Assembly: GCF_024679095.1 (NCBI RefSeq)
Contig: NW_026110533.1
Location: forward strand, 39,360 to 103,359
Reading direction: 5' to 3'
Source of the DNA: Eriocheir sinensis
Lineage: Eukaryota > Arthropoda > Malacostraca > Decapoda > Varunidae
DNA length: 64,000 bases
This document shows, piece by piece, positions 45,943 through 58,189 of this stretch (the first letter of the stretch is position 1; each line of letters starts with the position of its first letter). The notes beneath the pieces were generated by a model. The model saw only the letters and a list, made by a program, of their open reading frames with translations, did no database searches and had not been told where the DNA came from. The position numbers were made by a program, and so were the translations under genes.

Positions 45943-46866
45943 AACTCCACGGGTTGGAACAAATCAGCACTTTTTCAGTGTTTTCAATACCTCGAGTTTC
46001 GTGATCCTCGAGTTTAGCACTATACCTTCGGAACGAAGAGAGTGCGAAACTCGAGAGGGTACTGTATTTTGAGATAACAAGGGAGTAAAGTGGGGAAAAA
46101 AAAAGTCAGCTTCTCCACGAGCTGGAACAAATAAGCGCTTTTTCAGTGTTTTCAATACCTGAGTTTTGTGATCCATGAGTTTAGGGCTATACCTGCGGAA
46201 CGAAGCAAGCGTGAAACTTGGGAGGGTACTGTACTTGGATGGGGAGATGATGAAGAAAATAATAGTCACAATGAAAAGGCCAAAGTTAGAGTATGTAGCA
46301 GTGGTCTGGTCTCCTTACGAAAAGAACATAAGGAAGCTGGAAAGAGTGGCAACAAAGATGGTACCGGAACTTCGAGATCGGACTTATGAGGAGAGACTCA
46401 ATAGCATGGGGCTCACAACCCTGGAGAGAAAAAGAGAAAGACGAGATCTGATAGCGGTGTACAGGTTGGTGAGCGGAGTGGAGCATTTGGACCGAGAGGA
46501 CCTGTGTGTGTGGAACGAGAGAAACAAGAGGACATGGAAAGAAGTTGAGGGTGACCATGTGCAGGAGAGATGTGAAAAAGTTAAGCTTCCCAAACAGAAG
46601 CATTGAGCTATGGAATAGACTGAAGGAGGAGGTGGTTTGTGCAAGAAACATTCATGATTTTAAGGAAAAGTTGGATAGGAGTGGATATAGAGACGGGACA
46701 AGCGTAGCTCTTTTCCCAAATGTCACAACTAGGTAAATACACACGGTCTTCTCCTCCTCCTCTTCCTCCTCCTTCTTTCTGTAATACATTGAAATACATT
46801 ACTAACCATATCTAGAGGAGGAGGAGGTATATATTCTGGAGGAGAGAAGAAGAGAAATGGGTGAAG

Positions 46867-46973
<107 letters not shown>

Positions 46974-47204
46974 AACATGTGAATTTAGCAAGGAGGAGGA
47001 GGAAGAGGTCATAATCTATCTATCACTAAGTCTACAATAATTACAATGATGGAACACACGACCTGACCCTTCACCTGTGCCTGTCCTAGGGTCGGAGTGC
47101 CAGAATGCCGCTGCCTTAGTGCCATGAGTGCCACAGTGCCGAGCTCACCCTGAAAAATAGGTGCCAATATGAGACAACACATGGATGGATGGATAGACAT
47201 ATGT

Positions 47205-47566
47205 GATGCCACCCCCTCACAAAAAATTGCCATTAGTTTGACAGCTTTTTTTTTCTCATTTCAAGATGTTGCAGCAAGTTGTTATTTTTACAAAATCAAG
47301 AACAATCCTTTACCTCCTCACACACCGAAAATCACAATGCTAGACACACAATCGCTCACAATCTTTAAAAATGTCAACTGATATTATAATGTCACCCGTC
47401 AAAAAGATTACTGTTATTCTGATAGCTTTTTACTCTTCTTTCTAGACACTGCAGCAAGTACTTGTTTTATCACAATCAAGAACAATCAATCAACTTCTCA
47501 CACACCAAAAATCACAATCCTAGACACACACAATCGCTCACGATCTCTAAAAATGTTTACTGATGT
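47205..47566. repeat. Two-copy tandem duplication, unit about 180 bp
   Basis: TAGACACACAATCGCTCACA at 47,341 and its partner at 47,521 are 180 apart. GCAGCAAGT, CAAGAACAATC and CTTTTTACTC-like blocks repeat at the same offset. The copies are roughly 80 percent similar by eye. Confidence 0.8.
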
Positions 47567-47839
47567 GATCTTTGACATTTCTGACAGAGGAAAACCATAA
47601 CCCTTGCTAACAGACACAGCAAGAGACAACAGAGACCTCCCTGACACAGCTACACAGCCTTGCCACAGCCAGACACCTTAACAGACCCCACAGCCTTGCC
47701 AGAGCCACAGACAGCTAAATATTATCAGTGAAATTATGTTTGTCTTTGTGTGCCATTGAATTTCCCGTTATGCTGATAAATAATACATGATGATTATGTT
47801 TAGTTTTATGGCTTAATTCTAGGTATATTCAGTGGTGGC

Positions 47840-49107
47840 ATTTCAAAATTAGGCTCACGGCATTCCCGGATATGCCGCAAGGCGTGCCTCAGCCTGACCA
47901 TAGTGAAGTGAAGGGTTAAGCAAGGCCAGTGTCAAGGAAATGCCATATGCCCATTTCCAATTAGCCAAAGTTGCCATTCACAGACTAAGCTAGTAACAGG
48001 CCACGATTCAGTTTCATGAAGTAGTTGCTAGTTTGACACAGACATTGACATACCTCTCCAAGTCACTATTCTGTGTCTCACAGCCATACAGTAAGACAGG
48101 AGCACAAGTGACTTAAAAGATTTGAATCTTTGTCTGACTGCATTGATATTGACAATGCCTTATATTCAGGTTGATTGAGTCCATAACACTATGGAACAGG
48201 CCAATCTGTTGCGACTCCTTTGTAACGTAGTGCATTGTTATGCACTATGTTTCAAAATATATGAAAGTATTGGTGATCTCAGTGTCCTCACCCCATACAG
48301 GAACAGGCTGAACTGTCATCAAGCCTCCAAACAACTGGACCTTGGTTTTGGTTTAGGAGACCTTCAGTTGCCTCCTCATGCAACACTTGAAGAGCCATCA
48401 GCAGAACCTCCATCACCACAAGAAGCACAGCACCATCAGTGAACATTAGGTTAATGGCCATGATGTTGCCGACAGATGCTCCACAACGACTTTGAACAAC
48501 AACTTTACCTGATACCCAAGCCATTTTTTTTTTTTTTTTTTTTTACATTATGGCCTATAGTGCCAGTAGGCTTTCTTGAGGTGCCTGATGTTCAGCCCAA
48601 GCCCGTCATGGTGCAGGCAAGTGTTTATAGTGGCGCCATCTATGCTTGGCTCATGCTGCTCCCCGGAACTCATTATTGATTCCTTTGGACAGTTCCTCTT
48701 AAGTCCGGGTTGATAGGTCGTCTTCAGGACAGCATGTGGGTAGTTTTAGGCCACTCTGTGGTGACTGAAAAAACCCATGTGGTAGCGGCGGATTCGAACT
48801 CACATCGTCCAGGACACAGCGAACACTGGGCCTGTACACTAACTACTCAGTCACCACAAGGATGCACCCCTGCCTCACTCTGGAATTAACAGGAAAGAAA
48901 CCAGAAATGTTTCCCCAACATTTCACAGCATTTTCAGTCCCAGAGTAATTGTCAGTCATCAGGTCAATAATTCTTGCAAGAATCCCACAGATCCACAGAA
49001 TGTTTCAGAGTACCTCACGATGCACTGAGTTAAATGCCTTCTTGAGATCAACATAGGCTGCAAGTAGCTCATTGAAACTCACATCAGCGTTCTACAAGGA
49101 CAAGGAT
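47840..49107 (-). pseudogene. RTE-like LINE, reverse transcriptase and C-terminal region, decayed
   Basis: Read leftward: LLAAYVDLKKAFNSVHREVL (about 49,060), NAVKCWGNISGFFPVN and VRQGCIL (about 48,865), then a SINE insertion (48,524-48,857), then AWVSGKVVVQSRCGASVGN, NLMFTDGA at the YxDD position (mutated), LMALQVLHEEA, and further decayed blocks to about 47,840. The order matches RTE-type RT. The active-site change and many stops show an old copy. It is cut at 49,107 by the tail of LINE family 2 copy B. Confidence 0.8.
48524..48857 (-). mobile_element. tRNA-derived SINE, full length
   Basis: Reversed, it begins GTGGTGACTGAGTAGTTAGT (box A) and continues to GAGTTCGAATCCGCCGC (a clear box B for RNA polymerase III), CCTATCAACCCGGACT, GATGGCGCCACTATAAACAC and an A tail (T run 48,524-48,544). 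It interrupts the RTE-like RT between its RQGCIL and downstream blocks. The best reference copy in the window. Confidence 0.93.
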
Positions 49108-52100
49108 TTTTTTTTTTTATTATTATTTTTTTTTACAGCTAGGGAGACAGTTCAAGGGCGTAATGAAAAAAATAAAAAAAGGCCCGCTACTTACTGCTCC
49201 AGAACAGAGGTTAAAGGAGTGTTCAAAACTGAGGTCAATTTCGGGAGGAGAGGTGTCCTGATACCCTCCTCTTGAAAGAGGTCAAGTCATAGGTAAGAGG
49301 AAATACAGATGAAGGAAGATTGTTCCAGAGTTTACCAGCGTGAGGGATGAAAGAGTGAAGATGCTGGTTAACTCTTGCATAAGGGGTTTGGACAGTATAG
49401 GGATGAGCATGAGTGAAGAAGTCGAGTGCAGCGGGGCTGCGTGGTGGAGGGAGGCATGCAGTTAGCAAGTTCAGAAGAACAGTCAGCATGAAAATATCGA
49501 TAGAAGATAGAAAGAGAGGCAACATGGCGGCAGAATTTGAGGTGAGGAGAGCTGATGGGACGAAGAGCCTTTGATTCTACTCTGTCAAGGAGAGCTGTGT
49601 GAGTGGACCCCCACATGAGATGCATTGTTGCTCCATACGAGGGCGGACAAGGCCCCTGTAAATGGACAGCAACTGTGGGGGAGAAGAACTGGCAGAGACA
49701 GTACAGAACACCCAGCCTCGAGGAAGTCTGATTTAGTAAGAGATGAGATATGAAGTTTCCAGTTGAGATTTTGAGTTAAGGATAGACCGAGGATGTTTAG
49801 TGTTGAGGAAGGTGATAGCTGGGTGTTGTCAAAGACTAGGGGATAGTTTTTTGGAAGCTTGTGTCGAGGGGATAGGTGGAGAAACTGTGTTTTTGAGGCG
49901 TTGAAGGACACCAGGTTCCTCTTGCCCCAATCGAAATAATAGTAAAGTCTGAGGCTGTTGCGTTCTGCCACATAGCCTCCAGGCTTGAGTCGTTAAGTTC
50001 CTGTAAAGGTGGGTCTTCTATTAAAAGAAGTTGAGTAATGCAGAGTGGAATCATCGGCGTAGGAATGGATAGGACAGTTCGTTTTGGAAAGATAATCATC
50101 AGTGAACAACAGAAAGAGTGGGAGATAGGACAGGAATCCACCTGTGGGACACCACTGTTCATAGGTTTAGGGAAGAATAGTGGCCGTCTACAACAGCAGA
50201 AATAGAATGGTCAGAAAGGAAACTGAGATAAAGGTACATGAGAGAAGGATAGAAAACTGTAGGAGGGTAGTTTGGAAAGCAAAGATTTGTGCCAGACCTC
50301 TATCAAAAGCTTTCATATGTCCAGCACAATAGAAAAGGTTTCACCGAAACAGCTAAGAGAGGATGACCAAGAGTCAGTTAAGAAGGATAGGAGATCACCA
50401 GTAAAACGCCCCTTGCAGAACCTATACTGGCTGTGATCAGATAGAAGGTCAGAAGTGAAGGTGCTTTTGAATCTTCCGTTAAGGATTGATTCAAAAGCTT
50501 TAGATAGACTAAGAAAGTAAAGCTATACAGACGGTAGTTTGAGTGGATTGGAAACGGTCACTCCTTCTTGAAGCACAGGCTGTATGAAGGCATACTTCCA
50601 GCAAGAAGGGAAAGGTAGATGTTGATAGGCAGAGGCGAAAGAGAGTTTTGACCAGGCAGGTGTGACAGCACTGAGGGCACAGTTTTAAGGACAATAGAGG
50701 CACTCCATCAGGTCCATAAGCCTTCTGAGGAAACCTATCAAGGCCAGAGAGGGCATAGAAAACATCATTTTGAAGAATCTTTATAACAGGGCATAAAGGA
50801 GCTGGGAGGGGATGAATAGGGAGGAATATGCCCAGAATCGTCCAGAGTGGAGTTTTAGAAAAGTTTGGAGAGAAGAGTTCAGCCTATAGAGATAGATGAG
50901 ACAGCAGTGTTGCCATCAGGACTGAGGAATGGAGGGAAAGATGAAAGTGAAGTTGAGATGTTTTTGGCTAGATGCCAGAAGTCACAGGAAGAGTTAGAGA
51001 ATGCAAGGTTTGGCATTTTCTATTAATGAAAGAGTTTTTGGTTAGTCGGAGAATAGATTTGGCACATACCCGGGCAGAAATGTAAAGTTCATAATTAACA
51101 TTAGTTTGAAGGCTCTGGTACCTTCTTTTGTGAGCTGCCTCTATCAATGACAGCACGAGAAGAAGCGTGACTAAACCAAAGGCTTTTTAGCGTGAGGAGT
51201 AGAGAAAGAACGAGGAATGTATGCCTCCATTCCAGAGAGATAATCACCTCTGTGATGCGCTGAGCACACACAGAGGGTCTCTATCCTGGAAGCAATAATC
51301 ATTCCACAGGGGAAATCGGAAAGTGCATCCTCAGGTCGTCATCCGCGTTAGAGCTGAAGCAAATGCCAGAAGCATCAGCTTCTTCGATGGGTCCAGAGGA
51401 TGCAAAGCAGGAGCGATAGGACAGGATGCAGAAATAAGATTGCACTGGATCTGGAAGGAGCCCAACGGAGAGAAACAGTTTGACCAGAATAAGCAGAAGG
51501 GTTTGAGGTAAGGAAGAGGTCTAGAATGTTGGGCCGGTCTCAAGACGGTCAGAGAATACGTAGGTGCTGGACCAACTGCTCTAGGTCGTTGAGGATAGCA
51601 AAGTTGAAGGCTTGTTAATTCAGGATGGTCAGTGAAGAGGATGAAAGTCAAGCGAGGTGGTAGGAACTGTTGAAATCTCCCTAGGATGGAGATTTCAGCT
51701 GGCAGAAATGGAGAGTGGGCTAAGATGTGCTCCACTTAGAGTTCAAATAGTCAAGGAATTTTACATAGTAGAGTTAGGTGAGAGATAAACAGCACAGATG
51801 TATTTAGTAATAGAATGACAATGAAGTCTCTAGCCAGATGGTAGAAAATTGAGAAGAGTCAAGGTTGGGCACGAGAGCAAGTGATGTCGTTATTACTTGC
51901 ATGTGAGGCGTTAACATCCAGCTTTGGATTGAAATTTAGGATAGAGATAGCAGGAGGAACAGAGTAGAGATTGCTGTCAGTAGCCTCATAGCAGAAAACC
52001 TCATGCTTGCATGAGGAAGAAAGTGAGGTTTAGAGGAGTGGAGAGATGATGTTCCACAGAATGAAATTAGAACGTAAGACTGCGAATGTTGCAGAAATTG

Positions 52101-52330
52101 AGAAGAAAAGAGGTTTGAGGAGTTATCAAGACACCTCTCTCGGTTCGGCAGCCAGAAGGGGAGTCCTCCTGGGAATTTGTGGTCCCCAGGCAGGAGACTC
52201 CGAGGCTTACCCCTGATGTAGGTGCGCCATTTTGAAATTTGAATTTTGGGAAAAGGTGGTATATGTTGTGTGAGTGTAGTGTGGTGTGGATAAGTAGAGA
52301 GAGGATCTGTCTTTAGGAATGCTAGGATCC
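49108..52330 (-). pseudogene. LINE family 2 copy B, nearly full length, decayed
   Basis: The 3' A-rich tail is at 49,108-49,135. Reading right to left from about 52,330: 5' region, a possible ORF1 ATG in ATGGCGCACC at about 52,230, endonuclease remnants (ILGRFQQFLPP, degraded from GDFN), linker with NSFINRKCQTLHS, RT start with LCLSTSTFPFLLEVC, SGVPQ block, SIPTPMIPLC at the YADD position (lost), [32 protein letters not shown], then SSELANCMPP and NQHLHSFIPHAGKLWNNLP, YDLTSFKRRVSGHLSS. Same family as 5,385-7,640. Many frameshifts. Confidence 0.85.
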
Positions 52331-53770
52331 AGTCAATTATTGACGTATGTTGGGTGTGAACCCATATTGCTCAAGTCTGAAACTTTATCAGATGAGGTTC
52401 CTGCATGGCTAACTGGCTACATAAACATAAACAGTTCTTTCCTCCTGAAACTTTTGGTAAAAAGTCCAGAAGACTGAGGACTGCTGGTTCCTTGTTCCAG
52501 AGACATGAGTCTTGCTACTAGATTTGGTATAGCAATGATGGCAGTGTGTGGGCAAAAGGAGATCGGTCACATCCTTGTTAGTACTCGGAGGATCCTTCAG
52601 AGTTTTTAGGGTTTTCTGGAGTGCTGAGTCTTTTGAAAAAGACCACAGACTTGTTGCAAAACAGAGGATACGACATTAGGTTCAAGAAAATTCTGCCAAG
52701 ATGCAACCTCCGAGGTTCACCTTGAAAAACTAAGGAACCAGTCGTGTTCTTAGGAGTATGCAGTGGCTGTCTCAAGTCAGTGTAAAGTGTTTGGTACTTC
52801 TGGAGGACCCTGGAAAGTTGTAGGGATACCTCTAAGCATGAAACTCAAAGCTGCTGAGGAGTGCGTTGGAGAGCATCCAGGTCTAAAAGTTGAGTTGCCT
52901 CATGGGAACACTGGAGAACATGCATTGTCATACTGCCAGGCTAGGGTGAGGGACTTGGAGCCGATCAGTGACTCTGTCACGAAGGACTATACTCTGTCTA
53001 TTTGCCCAGCTACAACTGGCTCCTAGGGCAGCTTTTGTTAGCTTGTCGCTAAATTGGACATTGGCCTATGAGGCAGAGAATCTTCCCACACATCATGTGA
53101 ATCAGACCTCTCCCCACCACAAGTTTTTACTTTTTATGCTTCAGTTAGCACAATCATGTCGGTAACCATAGTTGCCTGGTTCTTTCATTTCTGGACAGAA
53201 GAAAAGATTGTATATTATGACTTAAAACAATTCAAATTGACTATTAAAAATAAATCCACATAATGCGAAAGTTGAACAAAGACAGGTTATAAATGTTTAT
53301 ACCACATTTTATTCCAATCCAATTTTCATGGAATTATGTAACCCTTTCCTGTGCGCAGTGTGGATGCACTATCATCCTCAAGGCGCGATACGGGCAGGCC
53401 AACCAGGTCTCCCTTTAACCTCTCTATCTCAAAACTATTCATCACAGCTAAAACCCAAAACTACCTATTGGAAAGAGGGGAGGTCCAGATCTAGGAGTCG
53501 GTTACGTATTCCCTCTTGCGAACGTACATGCACGTTCAGGGAGTGTTGAATGTTAACACCACGTCGGTGCGCGTCGTGATGATCAAGCCATATTGAGGGA
53601 GCTCGCGGACCATTTTTTTTTCAGATTCTGGCAAGGAAGCAATGCCAACTGCAATATTTACAACTATTTGGTCAAAGAATCAGTCGGTGATAGGTGAAGC
53701 TATGCCACAAAATGCACGGGGCTATATTGGGCAAAAACATCCACCAAGTTACTCAGCCATAGATTTGCAA
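52331..53770. other. No recognised feature
   Basis: Mixed sequence of single-copy appearance. Short open frames on both strands have no recognisable domain. Confidence 0.4.
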
Positions 53771-53975
53771 GGCTGGGCTGATATGATTTTCCACCAAATT
53801 TAGTGAAGAATCCACTCAATTGGCAATCCCATGTGTTGTGAGAATTAGGTTGAACACTCTACTCTGCCTTTGAGAGATTTGAGTGGCAGGAGGTCGTGCA
53901 ATGGGCGTTTAGCGCCACCAGCAAATCATATAACGCCACGCTTGCTGCAAGCGTTTAGCAATGAAAGGGTTAAGA
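53771..53975. repeat. Dispersed repeat, copy 2
   Basis: Matches 43,687-43,860 over GCTGGGCTGATATGATTTTC, CACTCAATTGGCAATCC and TTTAGCGCCACCAGCAAAT. The terminal hairpin is eroded. This copy is not inside a Harbinger-like element. Confidence 0.8.
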
Positions 53976-54552
53976 TACTGTAAAATAAAACAATACCATA
54001 TGATAAAGAAAATTCTCCTGAGATGATGGTGTCAACAGATTTATAGGAGATTAGAAAGGAAGGAGGTGAAGCAAGCTATTAGTACAGAAGTTGTATGCAA
54101 TGGACAAGTGGCTTCATAGCAGTAGCTGGGGCACAGATGTTTTAATTTGCCAAATTTGATATTTTAATTCTATGAAATTTGTGGCTAAACCTGCTTAGCT
54201 CCTCACTTGCTTGGCTCCTACCTATAACTTCTATTGACACCATTGTCTAAGAGGGAGAATTTTCTTTATCATATCAGTATTGTTTGTTTTTACAGTAGCT
54301 TTTCATTAATTTAAGAAAATCAGTATGAATAACAACTAATTCTGAAAAATCGGCATAGAATAAAGTGATATAAACATTTATAACCTGTCTTTTGAGTTCA
54401 ACTCACATGCTAACCCTCTTATGCTAATTCACCATGACGCCTTAATGGCGTGTAAAATTTTTTAGGACAAAATTGCATGGGACGCCATTACAAGCTCAAT
54501 TTGAATTTAAAATATTACTTTTAAATAAAGTTATATTCACTCCAATCGCATG

Positions 54553-54585
<33 letters not shown>

Positions 54586-54898
54586 CATTTGCTCACCCTC
54601 TTCAAAATGATCAATAATTGTTGCAACATTCTCCACACGTACTGTATGTGAACATGGTTGACAAAATGCAAATGCTTCCGTCACTCATCAGTCAATCTTG
54701 GCATGTCTTTGGCTGCAGTAGGCTAAACTTTTCATTGGGTTTATCAATCTACGCGACTCCAATCAAAAGAAGCCATAAGTGATAATAGTGTTATGTAGTA
54801 GCAATACAGTGATTTGATTGATAAATTATGAACGTATTCTATTCTCTTTACAGCATTAAAGGTATTATATTTTTGTGAATTACGTAAGGAGCGTAAAT
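53976..54898. other. No recognised feature
   Basis: AT-rich, with a T tract at 54,557-54,582. Confidence 0.4.
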
Positions 54899-55103
54899 AT
54901 GTACGGTAACGGAGGCCCCTTGAAACCAAGAGGAATATTACCTACCCTCTTGTACTCAGACAGTGAAAGTAGTGGTGAGAGTGAAACAGAAAGCATTCAA
55001 GACTTAAGTAGAGAAAGTGATGGAGGAAAAAGAACTTGGATTCAGAGAGGAAGTATGAAGGCACGGAATGGGACAGCGTGGAGAGACAGGATAGGACAGG
55101 ATG
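54899..55103 (+). CDS. Candidate first coding exon, acidic Ser/Glu-rich protein, unrecognised
   Basis: An ATG at 54,899 opens MYGNGGPLKPRGILPTLLYS followed by an acidic DSESSGESETESIQ segment and a basic part. At 55,104 GGATG/GTGAGT is a near-consensus splice donor, so the frame would be a first exon of about 68 codons. Acidic N-termini of this kind occur in several protein types, including some transposases. No downstream exon was recognised. Could be chance. Confidence 0.3.
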
Positions 55104-56929
55104 GTGAGTCGTACTTCCAGTCCCTGCTAACCTGCTCCCTCCTCCCTACTCAATAATTTCCATTTTCGCCCAAATATTTCATAGGTGTTAATTGTCCGTT
55201 GGAAGATTTGCAGAACTCATAAGAATCCTGATAAAATTCGCTTATTATAAATACATCTACCCTTGAAAAGTTGACCCCACAAAAGTTTTTAGAAGTTATG
55301 GAGGTGGGGAACATGACCTAAGCAGAAAAAATTGTTAATGCCAAGTACTCCTTGCTGCACTTTATTCCATGTCCATAAACGGTCCTATGAATTACTATTA
55401 TTGTTTCTTTCGAGATTCATGAAAAACTACAACAAATAAGGAAGCCATTGATGTATTATGTTATGATGATAAATGCAGGTTTGGGGGAAGAAAGTAGGTG
55501 AGAAATAAAAAAATTTGGCGCGACATTCAAAACTGCCTTGAAGCCAAGAAGTCCAGGGTCTACTAACTTGACATGACCTCATGATCTGTCCACCACTGCA
55601 GGCCTGGCAGACTTCAGTTTTTCATGCATGGGCAAGACACAAGGACCATTGCTATGTGGGGTTGAGGTGAATTTGTTACCTTTCCAGCTAGGTTGACCCC
55701 CTGGCAACCCCGGTCTATATAAAAGGTTACGTAATTAACGCCACAGCACTGCAAAGCTGACTTTATGTACTACTAACCAAGTTTTGTCACTATACATGAT
55801 TTGGATGTGGACCCTAAAGTAAATAAATTATAGGTAATTCTTTATATTTTACATGCACTGCAATATATGAGCATAAGTATTTTTTTGGTGAGTTTTGATG
55901 TGCTTTTAACTGATGTGACATTCTTTCCTGTCATAAATCCACACTTTCTAACTGGACAACCCTTCTGCCCTCCCAGCTCCCAGCAATACCACTAAAATCA
56001 GTTATTTGAAACAAAAAATAAACACCCAACAAAACACAATCAGAACTCACCAGGCCACCTGCCTACAAAGGCTGGTATAGTATTTTTAATCTTTGTTAAT
56101 GAGGGGTTTGCAATGGAAAGTATATATAAATTGTATAACTACTGGTAAATCTTAAGAATAGCGGCTCCTAGCGGATGTGCTTTTAGGGCACAGTGTGGTG
56201 GTAATTACCAACATTTCTAGCATGTCTGGTGAGTTTTGACAAGCAGACGAAGTAATTTCAAGTCACAAGGCAGTGTATTTTTCGCAGACGGCTCTTCCCT
56301 TTCTTCACACGCTGGAGCTCTCACCAGTCATCGCCCACTCGACTTAGAAGAAATCGTGGAGGCCAGTAGGAACATACTTACCCCTTTAGACATAAACACG
56401 CCTGTCCGCTGGTCAAACCCCATCGATACATGCCAGAAATAAGGTAATGATATCACCACATCAGCCCTAAACACACTCCCGCTAATATTCTGCCTATGAA
56501 GATGTGATGTGGGCCCCAGCTTTATCCTGATAGTTAGCACTAGTAGTACTATGATTGCCTAGTAGTGACTACTAACACTTCTCAGGAAGTGGAAAGTATA
56601 GAAGGTGCCACTGCTGCCTACTGTTGACAATTCAGAGGAAGATAAAGAGATTATGAGAATATGTAGTATTTTCATTGGTACCGGTGATTCTTTCCAAATC
56701 TGGAAGCAGAGCAATTGATAATTTTGTTTTTATAACTTTAATTTTAGTATCAGCAGTCCCTAAGCTGATTGGCAGGTGGGCATCTGGCCAGGCTCCACAC
56801 TGTAGAGGCTCAACTGCTGCAACCAGGCAGTTGTACGATTGGATTTATCGATGCTGCTACCCTAGATAATACATCCTAGGTAGCATTTGATTAAGATGTG
56901 TGTGTGTGTGTTAATGTGTGTGTCCAACT
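55104..56929. other. No recognised feature
   Basis: AT-rich single-copy-looking sequence. No gene or known repeat identified. It would hold the intron and later exons if the candidate exon at 54,899 is real. Confidence 0.4.
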
Positions 56930-57960
56930 TAGCCTTCTGAATCCCTGTGCCGCTTCTTTTCATTTACTGCTCTCCTTAATCCAAACTGTTTCATACATCA
57001 ATTTTTCTATATGGGAAACTACTTTTGCAGCATCTCTTTCTACAATCACTCATCTTCAGTCTCCTTCCATGTCATCTAGTATCTCATGTAACCCATACCA
57101 TCAAGTTATCAAGTCCCCCTTCTCCTTCTTTCCAATATTTGGTAGATGCAACTTTGCCAATCTTTCATCATAATGACAGAGTTCCTGATACGCTTGGCAC
57201 AATCTTTGTTGCCACTCTATAGAACTCTCTCCAACTTCCTTATATCCTTTTTCTTGTAGGCTTAATTACTTTTCTGACAGCTGTATACTCAAGTCTAGAG
57301 TCTAATCAATGCGATATAATCATCTTTCTGATCATCTCTTCAACCATATATACCAAAAGCCAGCCTTATTCTCTTCTCTCTCAATGTTATATGCTTCCCT
57401 GTAATTTTACATTATGTCTCAAATCGGGTAAAATTTCCAGTCACTGTAACACCCAGATCTTTACCTCATCTGACTCTACTTTCAACCTCGCCATTCAACA
57501 CATAACTTCCTTTTTACTCTTCCTCACACTCTTTCCAAACCCATTACTTTTACATTTCAATAGATTAAACTCTTATTTCCATCTGTAACTCCACTCCAGT
57601 ATCTTGTTCAGATCCTCCTGATCCACTACAAAATCTTCCTCACTCTCAGCTTTTTAACAACTTGGCATCGTCCTCGCAAAAAAGGCTCATGTAGCTATTC
57701 ACACACTCGGTCCATATTATTTATATAGATTGCAAACATAATTGGTGCCAGTAACTGAACCTTGGGGCACTCCATTTCTTCAAACCTTCCTCTGCCAATG
57801 ACTCCCAATCTTTTACCACTGTTCTTCATTTTTCTATCAATCAAGATATTTTCCATCCATCTCAGCAAACCACCCTCAGACCACAACAACCTCCTGTAAG
57901 CTGAGCACTTTTATCCAAGGCTTTGTCCACTGTCTGCACTCGTCCCTACATTTCCCCTTC
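56930..57960 (-). pseudogene. LINE family 3 copy 3, RT and 3' region, heavily decayed
   Basis: Read leftward: LLRWMENILIDRKMKNSGKR and LLAPIMFAIYINNMD (57,889-57,700), then degraded EEDFVVDQEDLNKILEWSY, EFNLLKCK, and a RDAAKYSFPYR-like block near 57,000. The order and spacing follow copy 1 at 41,590-42,480. Stops are in every segment. Confidence 0.7.
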
Positions 57961-58189
57961 CTTCTACTCTGAAATTGCTGCTTTTCCTGTGGAGTAGGGC
58001 TCTCGGCTCTTCCTGGTGTGTATTATGCTTCTTTCTGCCTGCACCCAATCATAGCAAACACGCATAAAAACATCTCTTAGGCTGAGTCCTCAGTCACACC
58101 AACTAGGTCAAACTTCCCACTCATCCAGCTCTTTACTCATGTCATCCAGCTTACCTGTACCCCATCCTCTCACATTTATACAATGTTCA

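Larger units (their letters stand above)
45319..46231. mobile_element. 913-bp pogo/Tigger-like non-autonomous element with duplicated right end
   Basis: Left terminus CAGTACCCTCCCGAGTTTCG (45,319) and right terminus, reversed, CAGTACCCTCCCAAGTTTCA (46,231). TA flanks at 45,317-45,318 and 46,232-46,233. A second right end occurs inside at about 46,064 (CTCGAGAGGGTACTG), so the right 105-115 bases are tandemly duplicated. Two SINE copies (45,512-45,942) sit in the middle. No coding. Confidence 0.9.
44461..46742 (+). pseudogene. LINE family 3 copy 2, 5'-truncated, interrupted by a pogo-like element
   Basis: Starts within RT (DWKRANIVLIFKR-like region) and continues with SLTNVVAKICERLVKYRR, GFRRGKSCVTNMCYYL, YLDLKKAFDKVLHRRLIWK, FADDAKLL-type sequence (about 45,000) and MEFNLGKCKKIKFGRSGRCE. 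At 45,318, within the NIRTAFVY block, it is split by the 913-bp element ending at 46,231. It then resumes LDGEMMKKIIVTM and YVAVVWSPYEKNIRKLERV to the 3' end ACTAGGTAAATACACACGG. Copy 1 shows the uninterrupted junction at 42,096-42,115. Stops and frameshifts are present. Confidence 0.9.
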
